Part shown: in pieces, positions 16,346-25,172 of the stretch
Position numbering within the stretch: the first letter of the stretch is position 1
How the letters are laid out: each line of letters begins with the position of its first letter
NCBI GenBank assembly: GCA_029260165.1
Contig: JAJDDT010000062.1
Span: 58,342-122,341, forward strand
Direction: 5' to 3'
DNA length: 64,000 nt
Source: Phycisphaerae bacterium
GTDB lineage: Bacteria; Planctomycetota; Phycisphaerae; UBA1845
The notes under the pieces: generated by a model
What the model was told of the DNA's origin: nothing
The model's input: the letters and a program-made list of their open reading frames with translations, nothing else
The model's database searches: none
Translations under genes and position numbers: made by a program

Positions 16346-19006
16346 TCATTCAGGTATATTTTTGGCAGTGCAGTGTTCTTTGCGACGCTCCGCGTTCGAT
16401 TCCAACTGACACAAAGACGCATGCTCGCGGGTGGTGCATTTCCTGTCGTTCAGTTGTTCGCAGATCGCGAGCAGGTCGCCGTGTGTTTGCGGGTCGAAGG
16501 CGTTGATGTAGATCGACTGGAGATACCAGTAGCGGGCGTCGTGGGGGCGGTTGTTGGCGGCATGAATCCGGGCGATCGTCGCGGGAATGTCGGCGTCATC
16601 CTGAATCTCGTCAGCCAACCGTGTGAGATGCGGCAGGGCGGCGTCTGATTTGTCCATGGCGAGATAGGCGGCGGCGAGACCGCGAGCCGACGCAGGGTCA
16701 ATCGGACGAACGCGCGCGAGGTGTTTGAAGTGCTTGATAGCGTCGTCGAGGTCGTTGTTGTCGAGGGCGATTAGGGCGAGCGCTTTGGACGCGACCCAAC
16801 CGGCGGGATCAAGTGTGAGCAGACGTGGCATGGCGTCACTTAACTCCGGATCGGTCCAGCCACGGGCATTGGCATCCTGATCGCGGATGGTGAGCAGTGA
16901 TTCGCCAAGCACGCGCAGGCATTGCGTTTCGTTTTCGTGGGACTCCAATACGTCACGCGCGCGGTGCAGGGCGGATTCGAGATCGCCGGCGTCAAGCTGC
17001 GCACGGGCAAGGCGACACTTGAGCGCGACGATTTCGTCGTCATCCGTCGCGTCGGCCAAGTCGAGGGCAAGTTTGTCGATATCGTCCGGCGGCGCAATAT
17101 TGAATCCCCAATCCTTGACCTGTTGTTTGGCCCAAATGCGAAATTGTGCGTCGAATTCGGCTTGCGAGATTTTCAACAGATCGGGAATAGCCTGCGATTG
17201 CGGTTTGCGGTTTTTGTAGGCAGAGATGAGATTTTCAATGACACTGTATCCGAAGCGATCGACGATGAATTGGCACATCCATTCGGATTGGGCGTAGGCG
17301 AGTTGGCGATCACCGGGGCGGCGTGGACGAATGAAGCCCCAGTCGATGGATTCGAGCGTGAACAACTCGTCGCGTCGCCATGCGCCAGCCAACTGTTCCC
17401 GCCACGCGAATGGTGTTGGCGCGTCTTCCTGCATGACTGCAAGGCCTTCGGTGAACCAGTGCGGGATGCGGTTTTCGGTGGCGGCCAGGGTTACAGTGTG
17501 GGTGTATTCGTGACGCAGAACGCGAGCGATGTGGAACGGACCCTGGAGGTCGGGATCGGTGCGGGGGGATTCGATAGCGATGATGCGGCCTGTGCAGGCG
17601 CCAACGGTGTGGATCCAGGGTTTGCCGGTAATGCGAACGCCGAAAGCGCGGTGGGAGCCGAAGAGTTCGATGATGGTCTTTTCGTCAAGTTCGGCGTTGA
17701 AGTCGAGGCACAATTCTTCGTGTATGTCTTCAAGGTAGTCGGCGAGATAGGGTGCGAGGACGGCGTCGATGGGATGGCTGTGGGCGATGATGAAATGGTC
17801 GGTTTCGGTGGTTTGGAATTTGGCTAGGTCGTTCAGGAGGTTGAGGACGTTCAGGGTTCGTGCGTCGAACGGGTCGAGTTTCCATGCGGCCGTTAGGGTG
17901 GTGCGGGCCTTTTTTTCGCGACCCCATTGCATGTACATCAGGCCCAGGTCGGTGCGGGGGCGTGGGTCGGTTGGGTCGTGTTTGATGGTGAGAAGGTATT
18001 CGCGTTCGGAGGCGGCGTATTGTCGCATGGCGGCGAGGGTGTCAGCGAGTGGGCGGTGGAAGTCGGCGGGGGTTGGGGTGACGGATTCGGCACGTTTGCG
18101 GAGTTCGGCGACGCGGTCAGGGTGGTTGAGGCCTGTGTGTGCGGCGGCGGCGTGGCCCATGGCGTGGACGGAGTTTGGATTGATGGCGAGGGCGGATTCG
18201 GCGGCGCTGAGGGCGAGGTCGTATTTTCGTTCGGTGAGTTTCAGTGCGGATTTGAGGATGTTGGCGTTGACGGAATTGGGGTTACAGCCAAGAGCTTGTT
18301 CGATTTTTTGTTCACAGTGTTCGAAGTTCCAGCCGTCTAGGGCGATCCATCCGAGGCCGACGTGGGCGACGGCGATGTTGGGATTGATCTTGAGGGCGGC
18401 TTCGTAGTCCTCGACGGCTTGCTCGTTGTGGTGTCGGGATCGGAGGAGGTCGGCGGCGGCGATGCGAGCAGGCCAATAGTTGCGGTCGATGGTTTGGTAG
18501 GCGTGCTGGTAGATGTCGTGGAGGACGAATGTGGTGCGTTCGGCGAGTTTGGGGTTGCGGGTGAGGACGTTGTAGCGGAGGTAGCCGGTGCCGATGGCGG
18601 TGATCCATTTTGCATTTTTTGTCTTGGGGATGCGGTTTTCGGAAACGTAGCGATCGAACCACGCGTAGTGAGCAATTGCGTTATCATGTTGTCCAACCGT
18701 TTCAAATAGTTCGGCGACCATCAGTCTCGGAACGTATGGTTGGGTAAATGCACCCCAGCCGGCATCAAAGTCCGGTTGGGGCAGGATAGCTGTTTTTGCA
18801 GCATCTAGCGCTTTCTTGTATTGGCCAACGTTTTTCAAAGCGAATGCAAGCGCGAGGTATTCGTCAGGAGTTTTCGGTGACTGCGATTGCGCGATGATCT
18901 GTTCGTATTGGCCTGTCGCCATCAGCTCGTCAAGGTCGGTCACGGGTGGTTCGACGGCTGTGGCGATTGAGGCGAACGTCAGGGTGGCGATGATGAGTGG
19001 TTTCAT
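16346..19006 (-). CDS. Secreted TPR protein with gluzincin (MA-type) protease domain
   Basis: 886 residues with a signal peptide (MKPLIIATLTFASIATAVEPP). The N-terminal 370 or so residues are TPR repeats (for example YEAALKINPNIAVAHVGLGW). Near residue 500 stands HEYTHTVTL, an HExxH zinc motif, followed by the third-ligand region HWFTEGLAVMQ with Glu about 20 residues on, as in MA-like gluzincins. A second TPR block follows to the C-terminus. It should act in the periplasm or at the cell surface; the substrate is unknown. Divergent from the 19120 gene; FRG gene downstream. Confidence 0.85.
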   Translation of the reverse strand: MKPLIIATLTFASIATAVEPPVTDLDELMATGQYEQIIAQSQSPKTPDEYLALAFALKNVGQYKKALDAAKTAILPQPDFDAGWGAFTQPYVPRLMVAELFETVGQHDNAIAHYAWFDRYVSENRIPKTKNAKWITAIGTGYLRYNVLTRNPKLAERTTFVLHDIYQHAYQTIDRNYWPARIAAADLLRSRHHNEQAVEDYEAALKINPNIAVAHVGLGWIALDGWNFEHCEQKIEQALGCNPNSVNANILKSALKLTERKYDLALSAAESALAINPNSVHAMGHAAAAHTGLNHPDRVAELRKRAESVTPTPADFHRPLADTLAAMRQYAASEREYLLTIKHDPTDPRPRTDLGLMYMQWGREKKARTTLTAAWKLDPFDARTLNVLNLLNDLAKFQTTETDHFIIAHSHPIDAVLAPYLADYLEDIHEELCLDFNAELDEKTIIELFGSHRAFGVRITGKPWIHTVGACTGRIIAIESPRTDPDLQGPFHIARVLRHEYTHTVTLAATENRIPHWFTEGLAVMQEDAPTPFAWREQLAGAWRRDELFTLESIDWGFIRPRRPGDRQLAYAQSEWMCQFIVDRFGYSVIENLISAYKNRKPQSQAIPDLLKISQAEFDAQFRIWAKQQVKDWGFNIAPPDDIDKLALDLADATDDDEIVALKCRLARAQLDAGDLESALHRARDVLESHENETQCLRVLGESLLTIRDQDANARGWTDPELSDAMPRLLTLDPAGWVASKALALIALDNNDLDDAIKHFKHLARVRPIDPASARGLAAAYLAMDKSDAALPHLTRLADEIQDDADIPATIARIHAANNRPHDARYWYLQSIYINAFDPQTHGDLLAICEQLNDRKCTTREHASLCQLESNAERRKEHCTAKNIPE

Positions 19007-19038
19007 TTGTTGCTCCGTGGGAAGTATCGACGGGGTGA

Positions 19039-19066
19039 TTGAGTTAGGCCAGTGTGGGTTTATAAT
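19039..19066 (+). promoter_or_regulatory. Strong sigma-70-type promoter for the ABC transporter operon
   Basis: TTGAGT at 19039-19044, a 16-nt spacer and a perfect TATAAT at 19061-19066 point to the 19120 gene and the transporter genes behind it. This is the best promoter match noticed in the window. Confidence 0.65.
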
Positions 19067-19119
19067 CCATCCGCGTCGAGGTCGTGTTTCCGCGTATTGT
19101 TTTACCGAGGGCAGCGAAA

Positions 19120-19398
19120 ATGGTTGAGACGGATATCAAGGCTGGGATGCGGGTTCGGGTGATTCAGGGTTCGGAGCCGCCGCCGGGGATGCCGGAGGCC
19201 GACCCGTGTGACTACACGACGAGTGTGGATGGGATGATTGTGTCGGTGGAGCCTCAACCGATTCCGACGACGACGGGGTATGCGCACGGCAAGGATGGGA
19301 AGTTCTGGTTGTTGCGGATCACGTTGCAGAAGGATGATGGTGAGATCAGTGTTCTGGCGCTGGATCGCCATACGCAAATCGTGCCGCTGGATTCATGA
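19120..19398 (+). CDS. Hypothetical 92-residue protein heading the ABC operon
   Basis: Not recognised. The translation begins MVETDIKAGMRVRVIQGSEP and has an SH3-like feel (KAGMRVRVIQ, FWLLRITLQKDDGEISVLAL), suggesting a small beta-barrel, but this is only an impression. No signal peptide. GAGGG lies about 8 nt before the ATG at 19120. Its TGA overlaps the ATG of the solute-binding protein (19395-19398), so the two are translationally coupled. Confidence 0.6.
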   Translation: MVETDIKAGMRVRVIQGSEPPPGMPEADPCDYTTSVDGMIVSVEPQPIPTTTGYAHGKDGKFWLLRITLQKDDGEISVLALDRHTQIVPLDS

Positions 19399-20729
19399 TC
19401 AGTCGCCGGTGGGGCGTGGCTGGTTGGGGGTTGGCGATCGTTGCGGTGGGGTGGTGGCTGTTTGGGGATACGGTGGCGACCTATCGTCCCATCGCGTCGG
19501 GTGATGGTGGTGGTGGGCGGACGACGCTTCGGTTTTCGCATTTCGGAAGTTACCAGGATTACGAGCTGTGGCGGCGGGTGATTGACGCGTTTGAGCGCGA
19601 GCATCCGGATGTGTCGGTGGTGCAGGAATATGTGCCGGGGTGGTATGGGCGGTACGATTCAAAGATTCGCCAGCAGATATTGTCGGGATCGTTGCCTGAG
19701 GTGGCTGTCATGCAGGTGGCCCCTTTTCGGGAGCTGGCGGGTCATTTTGCGGATGTGGGCAGTGTTGCGACGGGGCGGTTGGTCGCGCATGGGGTGAGTG
19801 CGTTTACGGTTGTCGTGGATGGCGAGCCGTCGTTGCGCGGCGTTCCTGTGGCGGGCGGGAATTTGTTGATTTATTTGAATCCGGACTGTTTCGAGCGGGC
19901 GTCGGAGTTTCATGGTCGGACGATTCCGTTGCCGTCGGATGACTGGACGGTTGAGGAGTTTCGCGCGATCGCGCGGGCGTTGACGTTCGATACGAATGGC
20001 GACGGTCAGTTGGATCAATTCGGATTGTGGTTGCCGCGTTGGGTTTACTATCTGCCGTTCGTCTGGTCGTTTGGGGCGGACGTGATGGTAGATGGAGCGT
20101 GGGGGCTTGCGGGATCGGAGGCGGAGGCGGCGTTCGCGTTTTACCGAGTTTTGGCCAACACGCATCGCGTTTGTCCCAAACCTGCGGACGTGGCGCAACT
20201 AATTCAGGATACGGGGTTCTTGACGGGGAAGGTGGGGATTTGTGTGAACGGTCCGTGGTTTCAGCCATTTTTGGACGAGACGGGCTTGAGGGATCGGTAT
20301 GTGGTGATGGATGTGCCGACCGGTCCGGGCGGTCGGGCGACGAGGGTGACGTGGGATGGTTTGTGTGTGGCTGACGGGTTGCCGGAGGGGCGGCGTGGCG
20401 TGGCCATTTCGTTTGTGGGGTTTTGTTTGGCTGAACGTGTGCAGAGGATGATCGCGGAGACGGGGCGGTCGCTGCCGAGCTTGATGTCGGCGTTGGCGTC
20501 GTTTGATCGTGGTGGAACGGATGTTCGGCGGGGCAAATTCGTCGGGGCGCTCGGGTATTCGCGGTTGCAGCCGATGTTGCCGCAGTTTGGGCGAGTGGAT
20601 CGTGCGATCAATCGGCACTTGTATCGTTGGATCAACGGAAGCTCGGAGGTGACTGCGGCTGATTTCCTTGCGGGGTTGGCGGCGGACGAGGCGGTCGTGG
20701 AAGCGTTTGAATCGATTGAGGCGGATTGA
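19395..20729 (+). CDS. ABC sugar transporter, extracellular solute-binding protein
   Basis: 444 residues. An N-terminal membrane anchor (GLAIVAVGWWLFGDTVATY) replaces a cleavable lipobox. TTLRFSHFGSYQDYELWRRV and FEREHPDVSVVQEYVPGWYG match family 1 sugar-binding proteins, as do KIRQQILSGSLPEVAVMQ and FLTGKVGICVNGPWFQPF. It should capture an oligosaccharide outside the cytoplasmic membrane and pass it to the two downstream permeases. Substrate not deducible. The start overlaps the preceding small gene. Confidence 0.9.
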   Translation: MISRRWGVAGWGLAIVAVGWWLFGDTVATYRPIASGDGGGGRTTLRFSHFGSYQDYELWRRVIDAFEREHPDVSVVQEYVPGWYGRYDSKIRQQILSGSLPEVAVMQVAPFRELAGHFADVGSVATGRLVAHGVSAFTVVVDGEPSLRGVPVAGGNLLIYLNPDCFERASEFHGRTIPLPSDDWTVEEFRAIARALTFDTNGDGQLDQFGLWLPRWVYYLPFVWSFGADVMVDGAWGLAGSEAEAAFAFYRVLANTHRVCPKPADVAQLIQDTGFLTGKVGICVNGPWFQPFLDETGLRDRYVVMDVPTGPGGRATRVTWDGLCVADGLPEGRRGVAISFVGFCLAERVQRMIAETGRSLPSLMSALASFDRGGTDVRRGKFVGALGYSRLQPMLPQFGRVDRAINRHLYRWINGSSEVTAADFLAGLAADEAVVEAFESIEAD

Positions 20730-21680
20730 ATGGTCAAGCGGTCGTGGCGTGAGTCGGGTGTGGCGTTTGCGTTGCCGTGGATGGTGGGGATGGTGACGCT
20801 GACGTTGGTGCCGATGGCGGTTTCGCTGACGTTGTCGTTCGCGCGTTGGGATGGGTTGGGGTTTGACTCGATCGGGTGGGTGGGGTCTGCGCACTATGAA
20901 AGACTGTGGCCATGGTCGGGTGGTGAATCGGTGGATCCGCGTGCGGTCAGGGCGTTGACCAATACGGTTGCGTATTCGTTGTTTGCGGTGTCATTGAATC
21001 TGATGGCAGCCATGGTTTTGGCGCTGCTGTTGAATCGCAGGCTACGCGGGATGGTGGTGTTTCGCACGGTGTTTTTCCTGCCGTATCTGTTGAGCAGTGT
21101 TGCGACGGTGATGATGTGGAGTTGGTTGTTCAATCCGAGGTTTGGGTTGGTGAATCGCGGTTTGCGCGTCGTTTGCGATTTTCTGGCGATGTGGCCGGGG
21201 TTGGATGGGTTTGCGACGATCGAGTTGCCGGGTTGGTTGTATTCGGAGGCGGGTTGCATGCCGACGCTGGTTTTGATGCATGTGTGGCTTTGCGGTGGAC
21301 CGATGCTGGTGTTTTTGGCTGCGTTGCAACGCGTGCCGATGTCGTTGTACGAGGCGGCGGCGTTGGACGGTGCGGGTCGGTGGCGGCGGTTCTGGCATGT
21401 GACGATGCCGCAATTGTCGCCGGCGGTGTTGTTCAATCTGGTGATTGGTCTGATTTTTGCGATGCAGACGTTTGATCGTGCCTATTTATTGTATAACCGA
21501 TCGCAGAATGACGGTTTGTTGTTTTATATGTTGTATTTGTATCGAATCGCGTTTGAGACGCCGTTTCGGATTGGTTTCGCGTCGGCGATGGCGTGGGTTT
21601 TGTTTGTTGTGATCGCGGTCATGGTTGTGCCCGTTCTGATCGTCGGACGTCGGGTGGTTTTCTATGCGGTGCGGCGATGA
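20730..21680 (+). CDS. ABC sugar transporter permease (MalF type)
   Basis: 316 residues, about six membrane segments. The opening GVAFALPWMVGMVTLTLVPM and the permease EAA loop EAAALDGAGRWRRFWHVTMP are characteristic of carbohydrate-uptake ABC permeases. The EAA loop contacts the cytoplasmic ATPase. The gene follows the binding-protein gene with no gap, and its TGA overlaps the next permease's ATG. Confidence 0.93.
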   Translation: MVKRSWRESGVAFALPWMVGMVTLTLVPMAVSLTLSFARWDGLGFDSIGWVGSAHYERLWPWSGGESVDPRAVRALTNTVAYSLFAVSLNLMAAMVLALLLNRRLRGMVVFRTVFFLPYLLSSVATVMMWSWLFNPRFGLVNRGLRVVCDFLAMWPGLDGFATIELPGWLYSEAGCMPTLVLMHVWLCGGPMLVFLAALQRVPMSLYEAAALDGAGRWRRFWHVTMPQLSPAVLFNLVIGLIFAMQTFDRAYLLYNRSQNDGLLFYMLYLYRIAFETPFRIGFASAMAWVLFVVIAVMVVPVLIVGRRVVFYAVRR

Positions 21681-22498
21681 TCGGTTGTGGGCGACGACAT
21701 ACCCGGGCGGTTTATCTGTTGCTGACGGTGATAGCGATCATCGCGTTGATTCCGTTTGTCTGGTCGGTTTCGACGTCGTTGAAATCGTTGGAGGACGCGT
21801 ACGCGTTTCCGCCGTCGTTGACGGTTGATGACGTGCGTTGGTCGAATTATGGCGACGTGTTTGAGAAGCTGCCGTTCGGGCGGTTTTTGTTGAATTCCGC
21901 GGTGATCGCGTTGGCTGCTGTGACGGGGGCGGTGGTGACGTCGTCGATGGCGGGGTATGCGTTGGCGCGATTGCCGATGCGTGGGAAGCGGGTTTGGTTT
22001 GTGCTGTTGGTGGCGTCGCTGATGCTGCCGTCGCAGGTGTTGCTGATTCCGCATTTTCTGATGTACGAGTCGCTGGGATGGGTCGGGACGTACAAGCCGT
22101 TGATCGTGCCGGCCTGGTTGGGCGGTGGGGCGTTCAACGTGTTTTTGTTTCGGCAGTATTTCCGGTCGATTGCGATGGATGTGGAGGAGGCGGCGGTTTT
22201 GGACGGTGCGACGCGGTGGCAGTTCTACCGTTTTGTGCTGATGCCGATGGCGAAACCCGTGGTGGTGGCGGTTGCGGTTTTGAGTCTGTTGTATCATTGG
22301 CAGGCGTTTCTGAATCCGTTGCTATATCTGTCCGATTTTCGTAAGTATCCGGTATCGCTGGGGTTACGAATGTACCAGACGATGGCGGGGACGTGGGTGA
22401 ATCTGCTGATGGCGGCGAGTTTGATCGCGGTGGTGCCGATGGTGATCGTGTTTTTCGTCGGGTTTCGGGTGTTTGATGCGGGTCGGCGTGGGGATTGA
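21677..22498 (+). CDS. ABC sugar transporter permease (MalG type)
   Basis: 273 residues, about six membrane segments. SSMAGYALARLPMRGKRVWF and the EAA loop EEAAVLDGATRWQFYRFVLM identify the second permease of a CUT1-type importer. The ATG at 21677 overlaps the preceding stop (ATGA); the longer frame from 21593 is an overlap artefact. No ATP-binding gene follows; rplU is next. The system probably uses a shared MsiK-like ATPase encoded elsewhere. Confidence 0.93.
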   Translation: MIGCGRRHTRAVYLLLTVIAIIALIPFVWSVSTSLKSLEDAYAFPPSLTVDDVRWSNYGDVFEKLPFGRFLLNSAVIALAAVTGAVVTSSMAGYALARLPMRGKRVWFVLLVASLMLPSQVLLIPHFLMYESLGWVGTYKPLIVPAWLGGGAFNVFLFRQYFRSIAMDVEEAAVLDGATRWQFYRFVLMPMAKPVVVAVAVLSLLYHWQAFLNPLLYLSDFRKYPVSLGLRMYQTMAGTWVNLLMAASLIAVVPMVIVFFVGFRVFDAGRRGD

Positions 22499-22523
22499 CG
22501 GGGTGGGGTTATTGTTGCACAAT
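22495..22523 (+). promoter_or_regulatory. Candidate promoter for rplU
   Basis: TTGACG at 22495-22500 overlaps the stop codon of the MalG-type gene. A 17-nt spacer leads to CACAAT at 22518-22523 (4/6 match to -10). It would leave a leader of roughly 85 nt before the rplU start. Confidence 0.45.
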
Positions 22524-22616
22524 CGCTGAGCTACGAAGAGGTTACGGGTGGCGGGTGTCGTCCGGCTACGGGATTTTGAGTCCGTCGTTTGGGGCGGTTC
22601 ACCGAGAGGTTCAATC

Positions 22617-22937
22617 GTGTACGCAGTTATCGAAGACGGATCACATCAATACAAGGTCGAAGAGGGCGATACGTTCGAGGTCCAGCGTCATGATCTGGAG
22701 GACGGGCAGGACAGCCTGACGTTTGATCAGATTGTGATGGTTGGTGGCGAGGGTGTTGACGCTCCGAAAATCGGTCAGCCTTATGTGGCGGGCGCGAAGG
22801 TGACGGCGAAGGTCGTTGCGGAGCTGAAGGGTGACAAGATCACGATCGTGAAGTATCGCCGTCGCAAGGATTCGCGTACGAAGATGGGTCATCGCCAGCG
22901 TTATCTGCGCGTGACCGTCGATAAGATCGAAGCCTGA
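22617..22937 (+). CDS. rplU: Ribosomal protein L21
   Basis: 106 residues, normal for bL21 of the large ribosomal subunit. YAVIEDGSHQYKVEEGD, the KVTAKVVAELKGDKI strand and the end KYRRRKDSRTKMGHRQRYL, which contacts 23S rRNA, are conserved. The start is the GTG at 22617 with GAGAGG 7 nt upstream; longer frames to 22548 are rejected. Normally rpmA (L27) and often obgE follow, but here a phosphatase-superfamily gene comes next. Confidence 0.96.
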   Translation: MYAVIEDGSHQYKVEEGDTFEVQRHDLEDGQDSLTFDQIVMVGGEGVDAPKIGQPYVAGAKVTAKVVAELKGDKITIVKYRRRKDSRTKMGHRQRYLRVTVDKIEA

Positions 22938-23009
22938 CGTCGTTCGGGCGTTTCATTTACGCTAAATTCGGTTGCAAATTCGGGGGTTGTCCCTACGATC
23001 TCGCTCGTG

Positions 23010-25172
23010 ATGTGGAGACGCAACAGGTTCCTGTCGTCCGGGGTGTTGGCGGTAGGGTTTTGGCTGCTGTTGGCGGACGTGGCCAGCGCGTATGTGGGTC
23101 CCGGGGCGGGGTTTGCGGTTGGGACGACGGTTGTCGTTTTTTTTGTCGCGTTTCTATCGGCTGTTTTTTCGTTGATATTCTGGCCTTTTCGTTGGGCGAT
23201 TCGGGCGATTCGTGGTCGGCGGGCGTTTGCGCGGGCGCGGATCAAGCGTTGCGTGATTTTGGGTTTGGACGGTCTCGAGCCGTCGCTGGTTGAAAAGTAC
23301 ATGGCGGCCGGGGAGTTGCCAAATCTGTCGCGGCTGGCGAAGCGTGGTTGTTATCGCAAGCTCGGAACGACGGCTCCGCCGTTGTCGCCGGTGGCGTGGT
23401 CCACTTTTCTGACCGGTTGCAATCCGGGTAAACATCGTATTTTTGATTTTCTGACGCGGGACAAACGGACGTACATGCCGTCGTTGTCGTCGGTGCAAAT
23501 CCGTGGGCCTCGACGTGTCTTGAAATTGGGCAAATACCGCATTCCGCTGGGGGCGGCGGACGTGCGGCTGTTGCGGCGGGGCGAACCGTTCTGGAAGACG
23601 CTGGGGGATCATGGGATTTTCTCCAACGTGATTCGCGTGCCGATCACGTTTCCGCCCGAGCCTTTGCATGGCGTGCTGCTGTCAGCCATGTGCGTGCCGG
23701 ACCTTCGCGGATCGCAGGGGACGTTTTCGCATTATACGACGCGCGGCGAGGGAGTGGTGGATGATGGGTCGCCGTACGGTGGAACGATTGGGGGGGAGCG
23801 GACAACTGTTGCGGTCGAGAAGGGTGTGGTCCGGTCGGAATTGGTTGGTCCCGAGGGCGGCGTGCGTGAGGGCGCGGGCGTCTTGAAATGTCCGTTTGAG
23901 GTGACGCTCAACGGAGATGGCGGACGGGTCAAGGTGTGCGGTGAGACGTACGAACTGACGGTCGGGGAATACACGCCTTGGGTTCGGGTTCGTTTTCGCG
24001 CGGGGTTGGGCGTTACGGTGCATGGTATTTGCCAGTTTCTGCTGATCGGAACCGAACCTGAGTTTGACTTGTATGTGACGCCGATTCAGATCGACCCGGA
24101 CAAACCGGCGTTGCCGATTTCGCATCCGCCGGTGTTTTCGAGCTATTTGTCGAAGAAAAACGGTCTTTACGCGACGTTGGGGTTGGCGGAGGACACCTGG
24201 GGCTTGAACGCGCATGTTCTGGACGACGAAGCCTTTTTGCATCAGTGCAACGAGGCGGACGCGGAACGGGAGCGGATGTTTTTCGACGCGCTTGAGAAGG
24301 TTCGCCGGGGGATGGTGGCGTGCGTGTTTGATGGGCCTGATCGCATTCAGCACATGTTTTGGCGATATATCGACGAGAATCATCCAGCCAGGGATTTGTA
24401 CCAGGGTCGATTGTGTACCGACGCGATTGGTCAGATGTATCGGCGGATGGACGATCTGGTCGGGCGGACGATGAAGGAATGCGATGATGACGACACGGTG
24501 TTGATGGTGATTTCCGATCATGGGTTCAGCCCGTTTCGACGTGGGATCGATCTCAATGCGTGGCTGGAGAAGAATGGTTATCTTGTCTTGAAGGATGGTG
24601 TGCGGGGAGATCGGTATCTGCGCGGGGTTGATTGGTCGAAAACGCGGGCGTTTTGCCTCGGGTTGGCGGGGTTGTGGTTGAACGTGAAAGGGCGTGAGGC
24701 TGAGGGAATTGTTGACCCGTCTGAAGCGGGCGATCTTCGCGACGAAATCTGCGGAAAACTGACCGGTCTTGTCGATGAAGAGAAAGGCGAGCCAGCCATC
24801 AGTCGTGCGTTCAACACGCGTCGCATCTATTCGGGACCGTATACGGATGACGCGCCGGATATTGTCGTTGGTTATCATCGCGGGTATCGCGTTTCGTGGG
24901 AGGCAGCCATCGGACAAACGACGGACAATGTTTTTCACGACAACACGCGTGCGTGGAGCGGTGACCATTGCATCGATCCGAAACTCGTGCCGGGCGTGAT
25001 GTTCTGCAATCGGCAGATCGAGACGGATCAGCCACGGTTGATGGATATTGGTGCGACGGTGCTGGAGATGTTCGGGGTGGGTGTGCCGAAACGCATGGAC
25101 GGCAGGGCGATGCGCGTGGCTGATGCGGGTGTCGGTGACTCGACCGAAACGGCTGAGCAGAAGGTTGCATGA
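23010..25172 (+). CDS. Alkaline-phosphatase-superfamily (type I phosphodiesterase-like) membrane protein
   Basis: About 720 residues. An N-terminal signal (LAVGFWLLLADVASAYVGPG) is followed by a second membrane segment (VVFFVAFLSAVFSLIFWPF) and a basic stretch. The catalytic domain then starts at CVILGLDGLEPSLVEKYM, with the nucleophile region TTAPPLSPVAWSTFLTG and later metal ligands in VMVISDHGFSP and GDHCIDPKLVPGVMF. This is the nucleotide pyrophosphatase/phosphodiesterase branch. Topology places either a periplasmic or a cytoplasmic domain after two helices; I cannot decide. No clear ribosome binding site. Its end overlaps the next, related gene by 4 nt. Confidence 0.85.
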   Translation: MWRRNRFLSSGVLAVGFWLLLADVASAYVGPGAGFAVGTTVVVFFVAFLSAVFSLIFWPFRWAIRAIRGRRAFARARIKRCVILGLDGLEPSLVEKYMAAGELPNLSRLAKRGCYRKLGTTAPPLSPVAWSTFLTGCNPGKHRIFDFLTRDKRTYMPSLSSVQIRGPRRVLKLGKYRIPLGAADVRLLRRGEPFWKTLGDHGIFSNVIRVPITFPPEPLHGVLLSAMCVPDLRGSQGTFSHYTTRGEGVVDDGSPYGGTIGGERTTVAVEKGVVRSELVGPEGGVREGAGVLKCPFEVTLNGDGGRVKVCGETYELTVGEYTPWVRVRFRAGLGVTVHGICQFLLIGTEPEFDLYVTPIQIDPDKPALPISHPPVFSSYLSKKNGLYATLGLAEDTWGLNAHVLDDEAFLHQCNEADAERERMFFDALEKVRRGMVACVFDGPDRIQHMFWRYIDENHPARDLYQGRLCTDAIGQMYRRMDDLVGRTMKECDDDDTVLMVISDHGFSPFRRGIDLNAWLEKNGYLVLKDGVRGDRYLRGVDWSKTRAFCLGLAGLWLNVKGREAEGIVDPSEAGDLRDEICGKLTGLVDEEKGEPAISRAFNTRRIYSGPYTDDAPDIVVGYHRGYRVSWEAAIGQTTDNVFHDNTRAWSGDHCIDPKLVPGVMFCNRQIETDQPRLMDIGATVLEMFGVGVPKRMDGRAMRVADAGVGDSTETAEQKVA

